Source of the DNA: CAYVUI01 sp964454745 | GTDB lineage: Bacteria; Planctomycetota; Phycisphaerae; Sedimentisphaerales; Anaerohalosphaeraceae | DNA: 64,000 nt | Reading direction: 5' to 3' | Assembly (NCBI GenBank): GCA_964454745.1 | Contig: CAYVUI010000001.1 | Span: forward strand, 1 to 64,000 | Shown here: positions 33,139 through 41,371 of the stretch, one piece after another | How positions within the stretch are numbered: position 1 is the stretch's first letter | Layout: every line of letters starts with the position of its first letter | The notes under the pieces: model-generated | What the model saw: the letters and a program-made list of their open reading frames with translations, nothing else | Database searches by the model: none | Told to the model about the DNA's origin: nothing | Program-made: the position numbers and the translations under genes

Positions 33139-34103
33139 CCCCCGCAACCGACACAAATGTGATTACCCGTGAAAAGGTTCGCCGCCTGATGGAAGCAGCC
33201 CATAAGCTTCCACACCCGGACAATACGGCGATTGACTTTACGGAATACGACTGGAACCAGCCGCACCATTTCAGTACGGACCACCTGATCGCGCTGGATA
33301 TCTTTTCCAAAAAGATCTGCCTGCAAATCGCCAAAACGTTCGAGACCCTCTGTTCGGGCGATTTTGAGGTGACCACATCGGAAACCAAGCAGTTTTTCGC
33401 CGTTGCCCTGAACGATATTATATCGAGCGAAAGACAGGACCATTACTTCCTGCCGATTGTAAATGCCGAGCAGGAAGATTGCGGATTTCTTGGGATTTCC
33501 CCCGCGACCGCCGTCACACTGGTCGAACAAATGCTGCGGGAGACCGATGCGGACAGTTCCGAAGACCGCCCGCTCTCGGAGCTGGAAGAAGTGATCCTGC
33601 ATGATCTTCTCTCTTCGATCCTGGATTCCGTCGCGAACCTGTTCTCGCAAAATGGGCAAACCGTTCAGCGAACGGCCAAGATCAAAAAGTCCGGATGGCC
33701 GGTGGACCTGCCCAGCCTCGAAGACCTGACCACGATCAATTTCCAGGTAAATTCCGAAAAATTCCAGGTGGAGATGAATATTACGATTTGCTCGAATATC
33801 CTCGACCCTATCGTCGGCCTCGACCATCACCACGGACCCAAACTTAACCAGAAACAGATATCGAATTTGATCATGAAACAAGCGCACAAGGCCCCGGTAG
33901 AAGTGGTCGGACGCCTGGCGTCGTGCAGTATCAATCTTTCCGATATGCTCTCGCTCGAACCGGGAGACATTGTCCTGCTGCGTAAGAAAATTCATGACCC
34001 GATTGATGTAATCATCAATCGCAAACCGGTGCTAAGGGCTTTTATGGTAAACAGCGTAAACAAGTATGCTCTCCTGATCAACAAAGAAGAGGAGAACGCC
34101 TGA
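33135..34103 (+). CDS. fliM: Flagellar switch protein FliM with divergent N-terminus
   Basis: 322 residues. The middle domain (about 45-225) and the C-terminal SpoA domain (APVEVVGRLASCSINLSDML followed by SLEPGDIVLL) place it as FliM, the C-ring switch component. The N-terminal CheY-binding segment, normally LSQxEIDALL, is represented by ITREKVRRLMEA, which keeps the spacing of hydrophobic residues but changes charge. This may mean altered or absent CheY-P binding at this site. The gene is followed by fliN and flhA in a normal order; fliG and fliF are not in the window. Confidence 0.9.
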   Translation: MTPATDTNVITREKVRRLMEAAHKLPHPDNTAIDFTEYDWNQPHHFSTDHLIALDIFSKKICLQIAKTFETLCSGDFEVTTSETKQFFAVALNDIISSERQDHYFLPIVNAEQEDCGFLGISPATAVTLVEQMLRETDADSSEDRPLSELEEVILHDLLSSILDSVANLFSQNGQTVQRTAKIKKSGWPVDLPSLEDLTTINFQVNSEKFQVEMNITICSNILDPIVGLDHHHGPKLNQKQISNLIMKQAHKAPVEVVGRLASCSINLSDMLSLEPGDIVLLRKKIHDPIDVIINRKPVLRAFMVNSVNKYALLINKEEENA

Positions 34104-34152
34104 TAATTAGTGGATAGACCGTATTAACACTTGAGTGATTAAGGATGATCTG

Positions 34153-34542
34153 ATGGCAGAAACGGAATTAAACGAACAGACAGAGGCAGCAACGGAAGTC
34201 AATGATGTCGAAATGACGGAGATGGACCCCAACGAGGTTCCGGCGGATGAACAGAGCCTCGATCGCCTTTTGAATATCAATATGCCGATCACGGTGACCA
34301 TCGGGCATACGGAAATCCCTTTTAAGGACCTTCTCCAGCTCGGGCCCTCCGCGGTGCTGCCGCTGGATAAACCCATCGGGGAACCGGCGGAGCTGTATGT
34401 CCAGGACATTCAGTTTGCCACTGGAGATATCGTGGTCGTAGACGGCTATTTTGCGATCCGGATCAAGGAAATCTCCGGAATGGATGCCGCGGAAAAGGCC
34501 ATTCAACAGCAGCAGGAACAGCAGCAGCAAACGCAGGAATAA
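34153..34542 (+). CDS. fliN: Flagellar switch protein FliN
   Basis: 129 residues from ATG 34153, chosen over GTG 34135 because AAGGA at 34141-34145 is correctly spaced for it. The SpoA domain is clear: RLLNINMPITVTIGHTEIPF, LQLGPSAVLPLDKPIGEPAE, VVDGYFAIRIKEI. The first 35 residues are acidic and the last 20 are mostly Gln. FliN forms the base of the C-ring and docks the export ATPase complex. Confidence 0.93.
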   Translation: MAETELNEQTEAATEVNDVEMTEMDPNEVPADEQSLDRLLNINMPITVTIGHTEIPFKDLLQLGPSAVLPLDKPIGEPAELYVQDIQFATGDIVVVDGYFAIRIKEISGMDAAEKAIQQQQEQQQQTQE

Positions 34543-34571
34543 TTATTTAGCAGCAGGGAAGCAAAGGAATT

Positions 34572-36710
34572 ATGAGCGGATCGCAGACAACAACTTCTCC
34601 AGGCACAAGTGACGGCTTTGGCGCACTGACGCGCAGGATCGCTGAGCACAGCAACCTCGTGTTTGCATTCGGGCTGGTATTGATCCTGGCCACATTACTG
34701 ATCCCCCTGCCGACGATCGTTCTCGATATAGGCATTACCTGCTCGATCTCACTGGCTATCGCCGTACTGGTCATTGTGCTCTCGACCAATCAGCCGCTGG
34801 AACTGTCTACGTTTCCGTCGCTTTTGCTGGTTGCCACCCTGTTTCGGCTGTCACTCAACGTCGCTTCGACAAGGCTGATTTTGCTAAACGGCGACGCCGG
34901 ATCGATTATCGATACGTTCGGAAACTTCGTCGCCGGCGGTAACCTCGTGGTCGGTATTGTCATGTTCCTGATCCTGATCGTGATCCAGTTTATCGTAATT
35001 ACCAAGGGCTCTCAGCGAATCGGGGAAGTCAGTGCACGATTTGTCCTCGACGCCATGCCCGGTAAGCAGATGGCCATTGACGCAGACCTCAACGCCGGCA
35101 ATATCACGGACGAAGAGGCCAGGAAACGCCGCGACGACATCGTCAGGGAAAGCGAATTCTACGGCTCGATGGACGGTGCGGGCAAATTCATCGCCGGGGA
35201 TGTCAAGGCGGGGATGATTATTACCGCGGTCAATATCATCGGCGGAATCATCCTTGGCTATACCCGGGGGATGCCCCTGTCCGAGGCGGCCCGGCAGTTC
35301 GCTATCCTGTCCATTGGTGACGGCCTGGTCAGCCAGATTCCCTCGCTGATTATCTCGGTCAGTGCCGGTTTTCTTGTAACAAAAATTCGGTCGGACTATA
35401 CCGTCAGTTATGATATGACTCATCAGCTTCTTCGCAGAAGTGAGCCGATGGCGATTGCCTCAGTGGTGATCGGTGCGTTTGCCCTCGTGCCGGGCTTTCC
35501 GAAGTTTCCGTTCCTCATGATCTCGGCTGGCTGTGCGTTTTTCGCCTTCAAGAGCCGAAAGATCAATGCGAAGGCCAAATCCATCGAGACCAAGGCCAAG
35601 GCAACGGAGGGAGAAGAAAGCGAAGCCCCTGTCGAAGAATTGCTTACCGCGGATATCCTCTCGATCCTCGTTGGCGTCCGCTTGATCAGTATGGTAGACC
35701 CCCGCAAAAAATCCAGTGTTTTTGAGCGAATCGGGGCTCTACGTCGGAAATTTGCTCAACAAATGGGCTTTATCCTGCCGATGGTGCGCTTGCGGGACAA
35801 CATAACGCTTGATCCCAACGCGTACGAGATCCGGCTCTATGACCATGTGATCGCTTCCGGGAGCCTCGAACCCGATATGTTCCTCGCGATGGATTCCGGG
35901 GCCGTGGAAAAGCCGATTAAAGGCATCCCCACCTCCGAGCCGGTGTACGGCCTGCCCGCGATCTGGGTACAGGCCCAGCAGAAGGAAGAAGCGGAACTGC
36001 ACGGCTATACCGTGATCGATCCTGAATCGGTGCTGATTACGCACCTTTCCGAGACGATTGCCCGCAACTGCCATGAACTGCTGACGCGGGAAGATGTCCA
36101 GCAGCTCGTAGACCGGCTGCGTCAGACTCAGCCGTCGCTGGTTCAGGATATCGTAGGTGAGATTATCTCAATCGGGCTGCTCCAGCGGGTGCTCCAGAAC
36201 CTGCTCCATGAGGGCATCTCGATCCGGGATCTGCCGCTGATTATCGAATCGCTCGGTGAAAACGCAACACGGACCAAGAGCGCGGTGTTGCTGACCGAAA
36301 TGGCGCGAAAGGCGCTTCGCAGGGCGATTACCGAACAATACAAGGATTCACAGGGCCGGATTTATGCCATCAGCTTTGAGCCGGCCCTCGAGCATCATCT
36401 TTTAAATGCCGTCCAGCAGCAGGGAGACAATCTCAGCCTCAATATCGCACCAGATACCGCGATGCAGCTTAGCGAGCAGATCGCCGAGGCCTTCCGGATC
36501 GCGATGGACCAGGCGATTGAAAACCCGGTGCTGCTGTGTGATTCCCGGATGCGGTATCTCGTATTCCAGATGATTGAACGTACCCTGCCGGGCCTGCATG
36601 TGCTGGCGTATGACGAGATTGTTTCGGGTACGAAGATTGAACCGGTAGAGACGATCCGGATGGAAAATGTCGGGATGCTGGCTGATTCGGACCAGGCGGT
36701 AACTGTATGA
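34572..36710 (+). CDS. flhA: Flagellar type III export gate protein FlhA
   Basis: 712 residues, the normal family length. About eight membrane helices in the first 330 residues enclose the FHIPEP signature region (STFPSLLLVATLFRLSLNVA followed by STRLILL) and the cytoplasmic loop RFVLDAMPGKQMAIDADLNA. The C-terminal cytoplasmic domain forms the nonameric docking ring for chaperone-substrate complexes. Part of the sigma-54 operon after fliN. flhB and fliPQR are not in the window. Confidence 0.97.
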   Translation: MSGSQTTTSPGTSDGFGALTRRIAEHSNLVFAFGLVLILATLLIPLPTIVLDIGITCSISLAIAVLVIVLSTNQPLELSTFPSLLLVATLFRLSLNVASTRLILLNGDAGSIIDTFGNFVAGGNLVVGIVMFLILIVIQFIVITKGSQRIGEVSARFVLDAMPGKQMAIDADLNAGNITDEEARKRRDDIVRESEFYGSMDGAGKFIAGDVKAGMIITAVNIIGGIILGYTRGMPLSEAARQFAILSIGDGLVSQIPSLIISVSAGFLVTKIRSDYTVSYDMTHQLLRRSEPMAIASVVIGAFALVPGFPKFPFLMISAGCAFFAFKSRKINAKAKSIETKAKATEGEESEAPVEELLTADILSILVGVRLISMVDPRKKSSVFERIGALRRKFAQQMGFILPMVRLRDNITLDPNAYEIRLYDHVIASGSLEPDMFLAMDSGAVEKPIKGIPTSEPVYGLPAIWVQAQQKEEAELHGYTVIDPESVLITHLSETIARNCHELLTREDVQQLVDRLRQTQPSLVQDIVGEIISIGLLQRVLQNLLHEGISIRDLPLIIESLGENATRTKSAVLLTEMARKALRRAITEQYKDSQGRIYAISFEPALEHHLLNAVQQQGDNLSLNIAPDTAMQLSEQIAEAFRIAMDQAIENPVLLCDSRMRYLVFQMIERTLPGLHVLAYDEIVSGTKIEPVETIRMENVGMLADSDQAVTV

Positions 36711-36743
36711 GACTTAAACGCGAATAACAGGAGAGAATAAAGA

Positions 36744-36986
36744 TTGAACAGGTATGTCCGTTACTTTTCGATTGTTTCTGCGGTGCTGATCTTCTTTGTA
36801 ATGACCTTTGCAGGGCTGTTACAGGGCACCCGGACGGAAATTATTTGCGTGCGGGCACTCAAAGGCGCAGGAATTGCATATGTAGTAGTGATGCTGGCAA
36901 TCAGGGCGATCTTCTCGATTCTGATACATGAGATGGCATCCGACGAACTGGAAAAGGAAGAGCAAGAGGTAATTGACGGCTCGTGA
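36744..36986 (+). CDS. Small two-helix membrane protein between flhA and fliA
   Basis: 80 residues with two predicted membrane helices (YFSIVSAVLIFFVMTFAGLL and IAYVVVMLAIRAIFSILIHE) and an acidic C-terminal tail. The start is TTG 36744 with GGAGAG about ten bases upstream; the stop codon overlaps the GTG of fliA (GTGA), which strongly supports that it is translated. No family was recognised. Position in the operon suggests a role at the export gate or as a membrane partner of another motor protein. Confidence 0.65.
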   Translation: MNRYVRYFSIVSAVLIFFVMTFAGLLQGTRTEIICVRALKGAGIAYVVVMLAIRAIFSILIHEMASDELEKEEQEVIDGS

Positions 36987-37978
36987 GTACAAACACTCAA
37001 AATGTTGTTCGCAGCAGCAAGCTTTACCGCGATAAATCCGCGAAAGAGGATCCGCAAAAGCTTGCTGAGGAATTCCTGAAACCTGGTCAAACGGACCAGG
37101 AACTGGATCTGACCGAGCAAACCTGCGAAGATTGCGACCTGCAGGAAGACAAAACAGGCCCCTCTGCACCGGAAAATGAGCCCCAGCAGACTGAATCGGA
37201 AAATCCAACCGAAACCGCGGAAAAAAAGCCCGTTCACGGGGCCGCGATTCGTGCCTACAACAAGCAGGTCAAGAAGCAAAATGAGGATAAACTCATCGTT
37301 GAATTCCTGCCGATGGTGCACAAAATCGTAAACCAGGTCATTACCTACCTGCACCCCCCGCTTTCCATCGAAGACCTTGTCTCCGCGGGAACCATCGGGC
37401 TGGTCAAGGCCGCACGCGATTATGACCCCAACCAGGATACCGAATTTAAAACCTATGCGTATATCCGTATTCGCGGTTCGGTCATCGATGAACTTCGCAG
37501 TTGGTCTTTCGCCCCGTCCTCGCTGAAAAAACAGCTCGAAGCCGCCCGAAAAGCGTTTATTATCTACAAAGAGGAAACCGGCAAGGAACCGACCGATTCT
37601 CAGCTTGCCAAAAAGCTCAACATCAGCGTGGACAAGCTGTATAAAATCTTTGAAAACGCCCGTGCGAGGCATTTTTTGTCCATTCACGGCATCAATGACG
37701 AATCTCCTGCCCTGGGCGATTCGCTGCGGGCCGAAAACATTGACGCGCCGGGCTCCAACCTCGAAAAAGAAGAATTGATCGAGCAGTTAACCCTTGCGAT
37801 CCAGGACCTGCCCGATAAGTTACGCAAGATTATTATCCTGTATTACCATAAAGAATTGACGATGAAAGAAGTCGCCTCATTGATGGAAATCACCGAATCG
37901 CGTGTCAGTCAACTGCACGCGGCTGCGTTGTTTAAACTGTCAACGAAACTGAGGACGTGGGATGAATCCCGAGCATGA
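36983..37978 (+). CDS. fliA: Flagellar RNA polymerase sigma factor FliA (sigma-28) with long N-terminal extension
   Basis: 331 residues. Region 2 (YLHPPLSIEDLVSAGTIGLV and following, with YAYIRIRGSVIDELRSW), region 3 (SLKKQLEAARKAF) and region 4 (YHKELTMKEVASLMEITESR) are all present. About 85 acidic, Gln/Pro-rich residues precede region 2; typical FliA proteins lack these. The GTG start overlaps the stop of the upstream gene. FliA would transcribe late genes, and its predicted antagonist FlgM is encoded at the end of the same operon. Confidence 0.93.
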   Translation: MSTNTQNVVRSSKLYRDKSAKEDPQKLAEEFLKPGQTDQELDLTEQTCEDCDLQEDKTGPSAPENEPQQTESENPTETAEKKPVHGAAIRAYNKQVKKQNEDKLIVEFLPMVHKIVNQVITYLHPPLSIEDLVSAGTIGLVKAARDYDPNQDTEFKTYAYIRIRGSVIDELRSWSFAPSSLKKQLEAARKAFIIYKEETGKEPTDSQLAKKLNISVDKLYKIFENARARHFLSIHGINDESPALGDSLRAENIDAPGSNLEKEELIEQLTLAIQDLPDKLRKIIILYYHKELTMKEVASLMEITESRVSQLHAAALFKLSTKLRTWDESRA

Positions 37979-38195
37979 CAATACCGTAAACCAGCCCCGG
38001 CACGTCGAAAGCATGGCCCATGTCGGCCAGCGTGTCGCTCGAAAGAAAGACCAGCAGCAGAAGAAAAAGGATCAGAAAAAGAAAAAACATCATAAGGACA
38101 TTGAACAGCAGCGGGAAGAAGAGCTTTTACACCTGGATGAAGAACAGGAAGAAGTAAAAAACCCTGAACTGCCGCATATTGATTTTCATGCGTAA
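37962..38195 (+). CDS. Small Lys/Glu-rich charged protein after fliA
   Basis: 77 residues, dominated by Lys and Gln in the middle and Glu in the last third (EEELLHLDEEQEEVKNPELP), with no membrane segment. It overlaps the end of fliA by 17 bases and is followed by another small gene after 8 bases, so it fits the operon's tight packing. Low complexity prevents assignment. It could be a nucleic-acid-binding or chaperone-like factor; function is unknown. Confidence 0.5.
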   Translation: MNPEHDNTVNQPRHVESMAHVGQRVARKKDQQQKKKDQKKKKHHKDIEQQREEELLHLDEEQEEVKNPELPHIDFHA

Positions 38196-38203
38196 AGAGC
38201 ACA

Positions 38204-38470
38204 ATGATAACGAAACTGGCAAAAGTATATAAACGAGAAAAGGTGTCTTGCGTTGGAACCGTTCGTCTGGGCCCGGATACCGGGGTCGCCCCTGTCAGGA
38301 CCAGCCCGAATGCCACCCAGGCGGACGTCCACGCAGATCATGATAATTTACAGCCCCAGGAAGCCAAGATCATCGAAAGCAATGATGAATACGCCATCAT
38401 TGAGGTGGTCTGTTCCTGCGGCCAGAAATGTCACATCCAGTGCAATTACGCCGATGTGATGAATGCCTAA
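38204..38470 (+). CDS. Small cysteine-cluster protein, possible zinc binder
   Basis: 88 residues. The C-terminal segment VCSCGQKCHIQCNY holds four Cys in a C-x-C-x3-C-x3-C arrangement that could bind zinc. The preceding part is acidic and has no membrane helix. It lies 8 bases after the charged small protein and 27 bases before a lipoprotein gene. I do not recognise the family. Operon position suggests a flagellar regulator or assembly factor. Confidence 0.55.
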   Translation: MITKLAKVYKREKVSCVGTVRLGPDTGVAPVRTSPNATQADVHADHDNLQPQEAKIIESNDEYAIIEVVCSCGQKCHIQCNYADVMNA

Positions 38471-38497
38471 CGGGAAAACGACCCGAAGGAGAGAGCC

Positions 38498-39085
38498 ATG
38501 AAATGGATATTGACAATAATTTCAGTCGGGGTGCTGGCGAGCCTGTGCGGCTGTGCGGGACGCCTCCAGCAGCCGATTCCAATCGAAAGAGAATACGCCC
38601 TCAAGCCCGAGCCGCATTACCAGGTTAACGAGGAACCTTATGGGCAGCACTCCCGCCAGGTCGTCCGTGAAGACAAACAAACCGCGCAGGAACAGGCCAT
38701 TGAACGGAGATTCGTTCAGCCCGATAACAGCAACAGCGCGGTAGAAACGGCCCTGATGTGGTCACAGAAATACGACCAGCTCAGCCAGAAAACCGAGGAC
38801 TTGCGAGAACAGAAGAATCTGCTCGAAAAAGAAAACGCGGACCTGAAAATGCGCATCAGCCGCATGCAGGTGGAACTGGACCACGCCCAGCGGGAACTGG
38901 CCGATGCCAATGAATTTCTTGAGGAACTCCAACTTGAACTGACGCAGTGGAAAAAGGATGTCCTCGGTTTCCGTGAAGAAATCCGCACCGCGCAGACCGC
39001 ACAGCTCAAGGCTCTGTCCAAAATCCTTCGGGTTCTTGGAGCCGAGGTAACCGAACCGGACATGTCCAAACCCGTTGAGGAATAA
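38498..39085 (+). CDS. Coiled-coil lipoprotein of the flagellar operon
   Basis: 195 residues. The signal peptide ends in a lipobox (LASLCGC, Cys near residue 19), so the protein is probably lipid-anchored. A long coiled coil occupies about 90-160 (QKTEDLREQKNLLEKENADL and following). It is encoded 4 bases before a second lipoprotein gene. A coiled coil long enough to reach across part of the periplasm suggests a structural or spacer role near the P/L rings. No known flagellar lipoprotein family was recognised. Confidence 0.65.
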   Translation: MKWILTIISVGVLASLCGCAGRLQQPIPIEREYALKPEPHYQVNEEPYGQHSRQVVREDKQTAQEQAIERRFVQPDNSNSAVETALMWSQKYDQLSQKTEDLREQKNLLEKENADLKMRISRMQVELDHAQRELADANEFLEELQLELTQWKKDVLGFREEIRTAQTAQLKALSKILRVLGAEVTEPDMSKPVEE

Positions 39086-39088
39086 ACC

Positions 39089-39880
39089 ATGAAAAGAACC
39101 GGATATATACAAACTACATTGCTAGCTTTCGCTGTAGTCATACTTGCCCTGCTTTCCGGCTGTGCATTGGTCAAGCCTGTCACACCGGAAACCGGCCACT
39201 ATTATATCAATCCAAACTCTGATTTCTCCCAGATCGGAAAACTGGTGGTCTTTGAGCTTGCAAACGAAACCAGAACGAAGGATATTTCCGTCACACTCAC
39301 CGAGGCCCTTGCCCAGTCTATTCAAAAGCGCCATCTTTACAGCGTTCGTATACTTTCAGAAAATGATCCAAAATGGTCTGATCTCGATTTTGATTATCCG
39401 GAACATTTCACCATCGAGGATATGTCCATAATACGTAAAAAACTCGATGCCGATGCGATTTTAACCGGCCGGGTCACGGAACACTATGGGTATCCCCGGA
39501 TGCTGATGGGCGTGCACCTGAAAATGGTAGACCTGAAAAATGGAGCGGTTGTGTGGGGATTCGAGCAGGTCTGGGATACCACCGATAAGCGAACCGAGGA
39601 CCGAATGAAGGCCTATTTTGACCGCGAAATGCGGGAAGGATACGAACCCTATCACTGGCAGCTTTTGATTACCAGCCCACGGGCATTCCAGAAATTCGTG
39701 GTCTATGAAGTCGCAAGAACCCTTCCGGAATCGAACGGGTATTTCGAGGTCAGCCCTGAGTATCCAAAGTCTTACAAGGGATATCATGCTTCATCGGTCG
39801 ACTATGTCGACTTTAGCCGCCCAATGGAACCTGTATCAAAATTTACAAAAATTTCTGCAAATAAGCATAAAAAGCATTAA
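39089..39880 (+). CDS. CsgG/FlgO-like lipoprotein of the flagellar operon
   Basis: 263 residues with a lipobox (LALLSGC). The mature part alternates strand and helix as in the CsgG/LpoB/FlgO fold: IGKLVVFELANETRTKDISV, LTEALAQSIQKRHLYSVRIL, then ADAILTGRVTEHYGYPRMLM and MVDLKNGAVVWGFEQVWDT. In Vibrio, FlgO and FlgT of similar fold build the outer-membrane H-ring around the motor; this gene may supply an equivalent part. The match is by pattern only, and a different periplasmic function remains possible. Confidence 0.6.
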   Translation: MKRTGYIQTTLLAFAVVILALLSGCALVKPVTPETGHYYINPNSDFSQIGKLVVFELANETRTKDISVTLTEALAQSIQKRHLYSVRILSENDPKWSDLDFDYPEHFTIEDMSIIRKKLDADAILTGRVTEHYGYPRMLMGVHLKMVDLKNGAVVWGFEQVWDTTDKRTEDRMKAYFDREMREGYEPYHWQLLITSPRAFQKFVVYEVARTLPESNGYFEVSPEYPKSYKGYHASSVDYVDFSRPMEPVSKFTKISANKHKKH

Positions 39881-39950
39881 AGCAAATAACGTTCGTAACG
39901 AAAATAGGGATAGTAGCTGAAAGTGTATCTATATATAAAGGGATTGAATT

Positions 39951-40226
39951 ATGCAGATAAGATTTGACGGACATTTACCTCTTGACCCTCTCGGTCAGTC
40001 CCGGCAAGCCGCTGCCTCCTCAGGTCAATCCCCCAATGAAGCCGGCCAGGTGCAAAGTGCAGGTTTCAAGAGTGAATTTGACGAGATTCTCAGCAAGGCC
40101 AAAAATGCAGAGGCAAATTCACCGGAAAAACTGGAACAAATCCGCCAGGAACTGGCCAGCGGCGAACTCGACAACCCGCAGGCAGTACGCAGCGCGGCGG
40201 TAAATATGTTAAAATTCGGGATTTAA
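39951..40226 (+). CDS. flgM: Anti-sigma-28 factor FlgM
   Basis: 91 residues. The C-terminal half is typical of FlgM: SPEKLEQIRQELASGELDNP followed by a segment ending NMLKFGI. FlgM holds FliA inactive until it is exported through the finished hook. It is the last gene of the operon that contains fliA, 70 bases after the CsgG-like gene, and its 3' region leads to a strong terminator. No clear FliA promoter was seen directly upstream. Confidence 0.88.
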   Translation: MQIRFDGHLPLDPLGQSRQAAASSGQSPNEAGQVQSAGFKSEFDEILSKAKNAEANSPEKLEQIRQELASGELDNPQAVRSAAVNMLKFGI

Positions 40227-40340
40227 CCGAAAATCATATTCGCTGGTCACGGATCGACCGGTCTGGAAGTGCAGGGAAGAAGCGAAATACCACGGCCAAG
40301 GATGGCCAGGGAAAAACATAACGGATTATCATAATACGGA
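40227..40340 (+). ncRNA. flgM 3' region with CsrA-type hairpin and clustered GGA motifs
   Basis: Between the flgM stop and its terminator are seven GGA trinucleotides in 90 bases. One sits in the loop of a perfect hairpin, GGCCAAGGATGGCC at 40294-40307, whose CAAGGATG core matches the CsrA binding consensus. No open frame explains this stretch. It may be a 3'-UTR-derived CsrA-binding RNA; a separate promoter was not identified. Confidence 0.4.
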
Positions 40341-40377
40341 AACGGGGCCCCATAATCGCATGGTGCCCCGTTTTTTT
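40341..40377 (+). terminator. Strong terminator closing the fliA-flgM operon
   Basis: AACGGGGC...GCCCCGTT with an inner CCAT/ATGG extension (one mismatch), followed by seven T. This ends the transcript that starts at the sigma-54 promoter near 27.7 kb. Confidence 0.92.
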
Positions 40378-40404
40378 CTATTTGGACCTGGATTAACCTA
40401 AATA

Positions 40405-40614
40405 TCAGGCTGCAATATCCAGAAGAATACCTTTTTTAACTCCCCGACTCGGCTCATAAATCCGAAATCTCCCAACGAACTGCGTCGGCTCACCTTCCAG
40501 GGAGTCCGTATTATTCGTTGACGGCGGTTGATTAGGACACCAGCCATCACTCGTTTTCGACCGTTGATTGCTCTTTATCGATTCAATTACCATGCATTCA
40601 ATCTTCTTAAACAC
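40405..40614 (-). CDS. Small hypothetical protein with its own promoter
   Basis: 69 residues, GTG start preceded by GGGGGGTGAT. A good vegetative promoter lies 70 bases upstream (40691-40719). The protein is basic at the ends with a polar Ser/Thr/Asn/Pro middle; the C-terminus reads RFRIYEPSRGVKKGILLDIA. No membrane segment, signal or known motif was recognised. It is transcribed toward the flgM terminator. Promoter plus ribosome site make it more credible than other frames of this size, but it might instead be a leader or RNA gene. Confidence 0.5.
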   Translation of the reverse strand: MFKKIECMVIESIKSNQRSKTSDGWCPNQPPSTNNTDSLEGEPTQFVGRFRIYEPSRGVKKGILLDIAA

Positions 40615-40690
40615 GGCATCACCCCCCTATATAAAACAGTACAAAACTTCCCTGTGATATGCTTTGAAAATACCCTCCAATGGTGTTAGT

Positions 40691-40719
40691 ATTATAGCAG
40701 AATCGGATGGCCAAAGCAA
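40691..40719 (-). promoter_or_regulatory. Sigma-70-type promoter for the small gene at 40405-40614
   Basis: Minus strand: TTGCTT (40714-40719), 17-base spacer, TATAAT (40691-40696). Start would be near 40684, leaving a leader of about 70 bases. Confidence 0.65.
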
Positions 40720-40794
40720 GAAAAATCGGGGTTTTCGATACTGATATAGCGGAAAAATAAAGTTTTACACGACCGATAATCAGCGGAATTGGAC

Positions 40795-40995
40795 ATGAAA
40801 ATTCAGGCAAAATGTCCCAGATGTTTACTTTCACAGGATTTTGCCCTCGAAAAGGCAGGAAAGCGGGTTCGCTGCGCAGCGTGTCGAAAAATTTTTAAAA
40901 TTCCCACCGTGGAAGTGCTCTCCAAAGCGCTGGATATCGTAGAATCCGCCGCGGGAACCGTCTATGTCGATCAGGACGGAAACGTATATGCGTAA
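40795..40995 (+). CDS. Small zinc-ribbon (MJ0042-like) protein
   Basis: 66 residues from ATG 40795 (TTG 40789 is possible). Two Cys pairs, AKCPRC and VRCAACRKIFKIP, separated by 19 residues, form a zinc ribbon like the MJ0042 family found at the start of many planctomycete proteins. After the ribbon comes a short helix and a VYVDQDGNVYA end. Free-standing copies of this size are often adaptor or regulatory proteins. Its target is unknown. Confidence 0.65.
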   Translation: MKIQAKCPRCLLSQDFALEKAGKRVRCAACRKIFKIPTVEVLSKALDIVESAAGTVYVDQDGNVYA

Positions 40996-41371
40996 GATAC
41001 TCCCTCGAAATCAGCGCAGAAAAAAAGCAGTGAAGCAGGCAATAATTTCTACAGGTCACTGACAGGTTTATTGGATCGTCCTGTTTCAAATACCGATAAC
41101 TTCACTGCTGCAAATGAGATATCGTCCTTATCGAGAACCTTCTTAATGAAATCCTCACAAAAATATTCCTATAAAAATTCGTTTTGGACGGCAATTTCTG
41201 ACATATCTGTATCTATTTGCACTATTTTCCTTATAGCCATATACTATATATAGTTGCTTTTGGATATTTATCGGCCCTTTTAACACTATTCTAGTTGATT
41301 TACTGTTGATATCAGATATAATAGTGGCAAAGTGATAACGTGGTGAGTGGTATTTTCGAGGAACAACAGGA
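40996..41371. other. Gene-free AT-rich gap before the sensor kinase
   Basis: 376 bases. It contains a sigma-70-like promoter at 41295-41322 and, on the minus strand at 41049-41168, a 39-codon open stretch that reads like the end of a protein (EDFIKKVLDKDDISFAAVKL) but has no start codon and is closed upstream by a stop. It may be a gene remnant. Nothing else was recognised. Confidence 0.4.
41295..41322 (+). promoter_or_regulatory. Sigma-70-type promoter of the FixL-like kinase operon
   Basis: TTGATT (41295-41300), 16-base spacer, TATAAT (41317-41322), 50 bases upstream of the kinase ATG. Confidence 0.6.

Noticed and set aside
40227..40340. A cyclic-di-GMP (GEMM) riboswitch in the flgM 3' region
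   Set aside because: The conserved GEMM core sequences and paired hairpins are not present; GGA clustering fits CsrA binding better.
40752..40780. TAAAGTTT followed by ACCGATAA, resembling a FliA promoter before the zinc-ribbon gene
   Set aside because: Both boxes match well but only 6 bases separate them instead of about 11, so it is unlikely to work as a sigma-28 promoter.
41071..41253. 60-codon frame in the gap before the sensor kinase
   Set aside because: TTG start without ribosome site, low-complexity AT-rich sequence, no motif.
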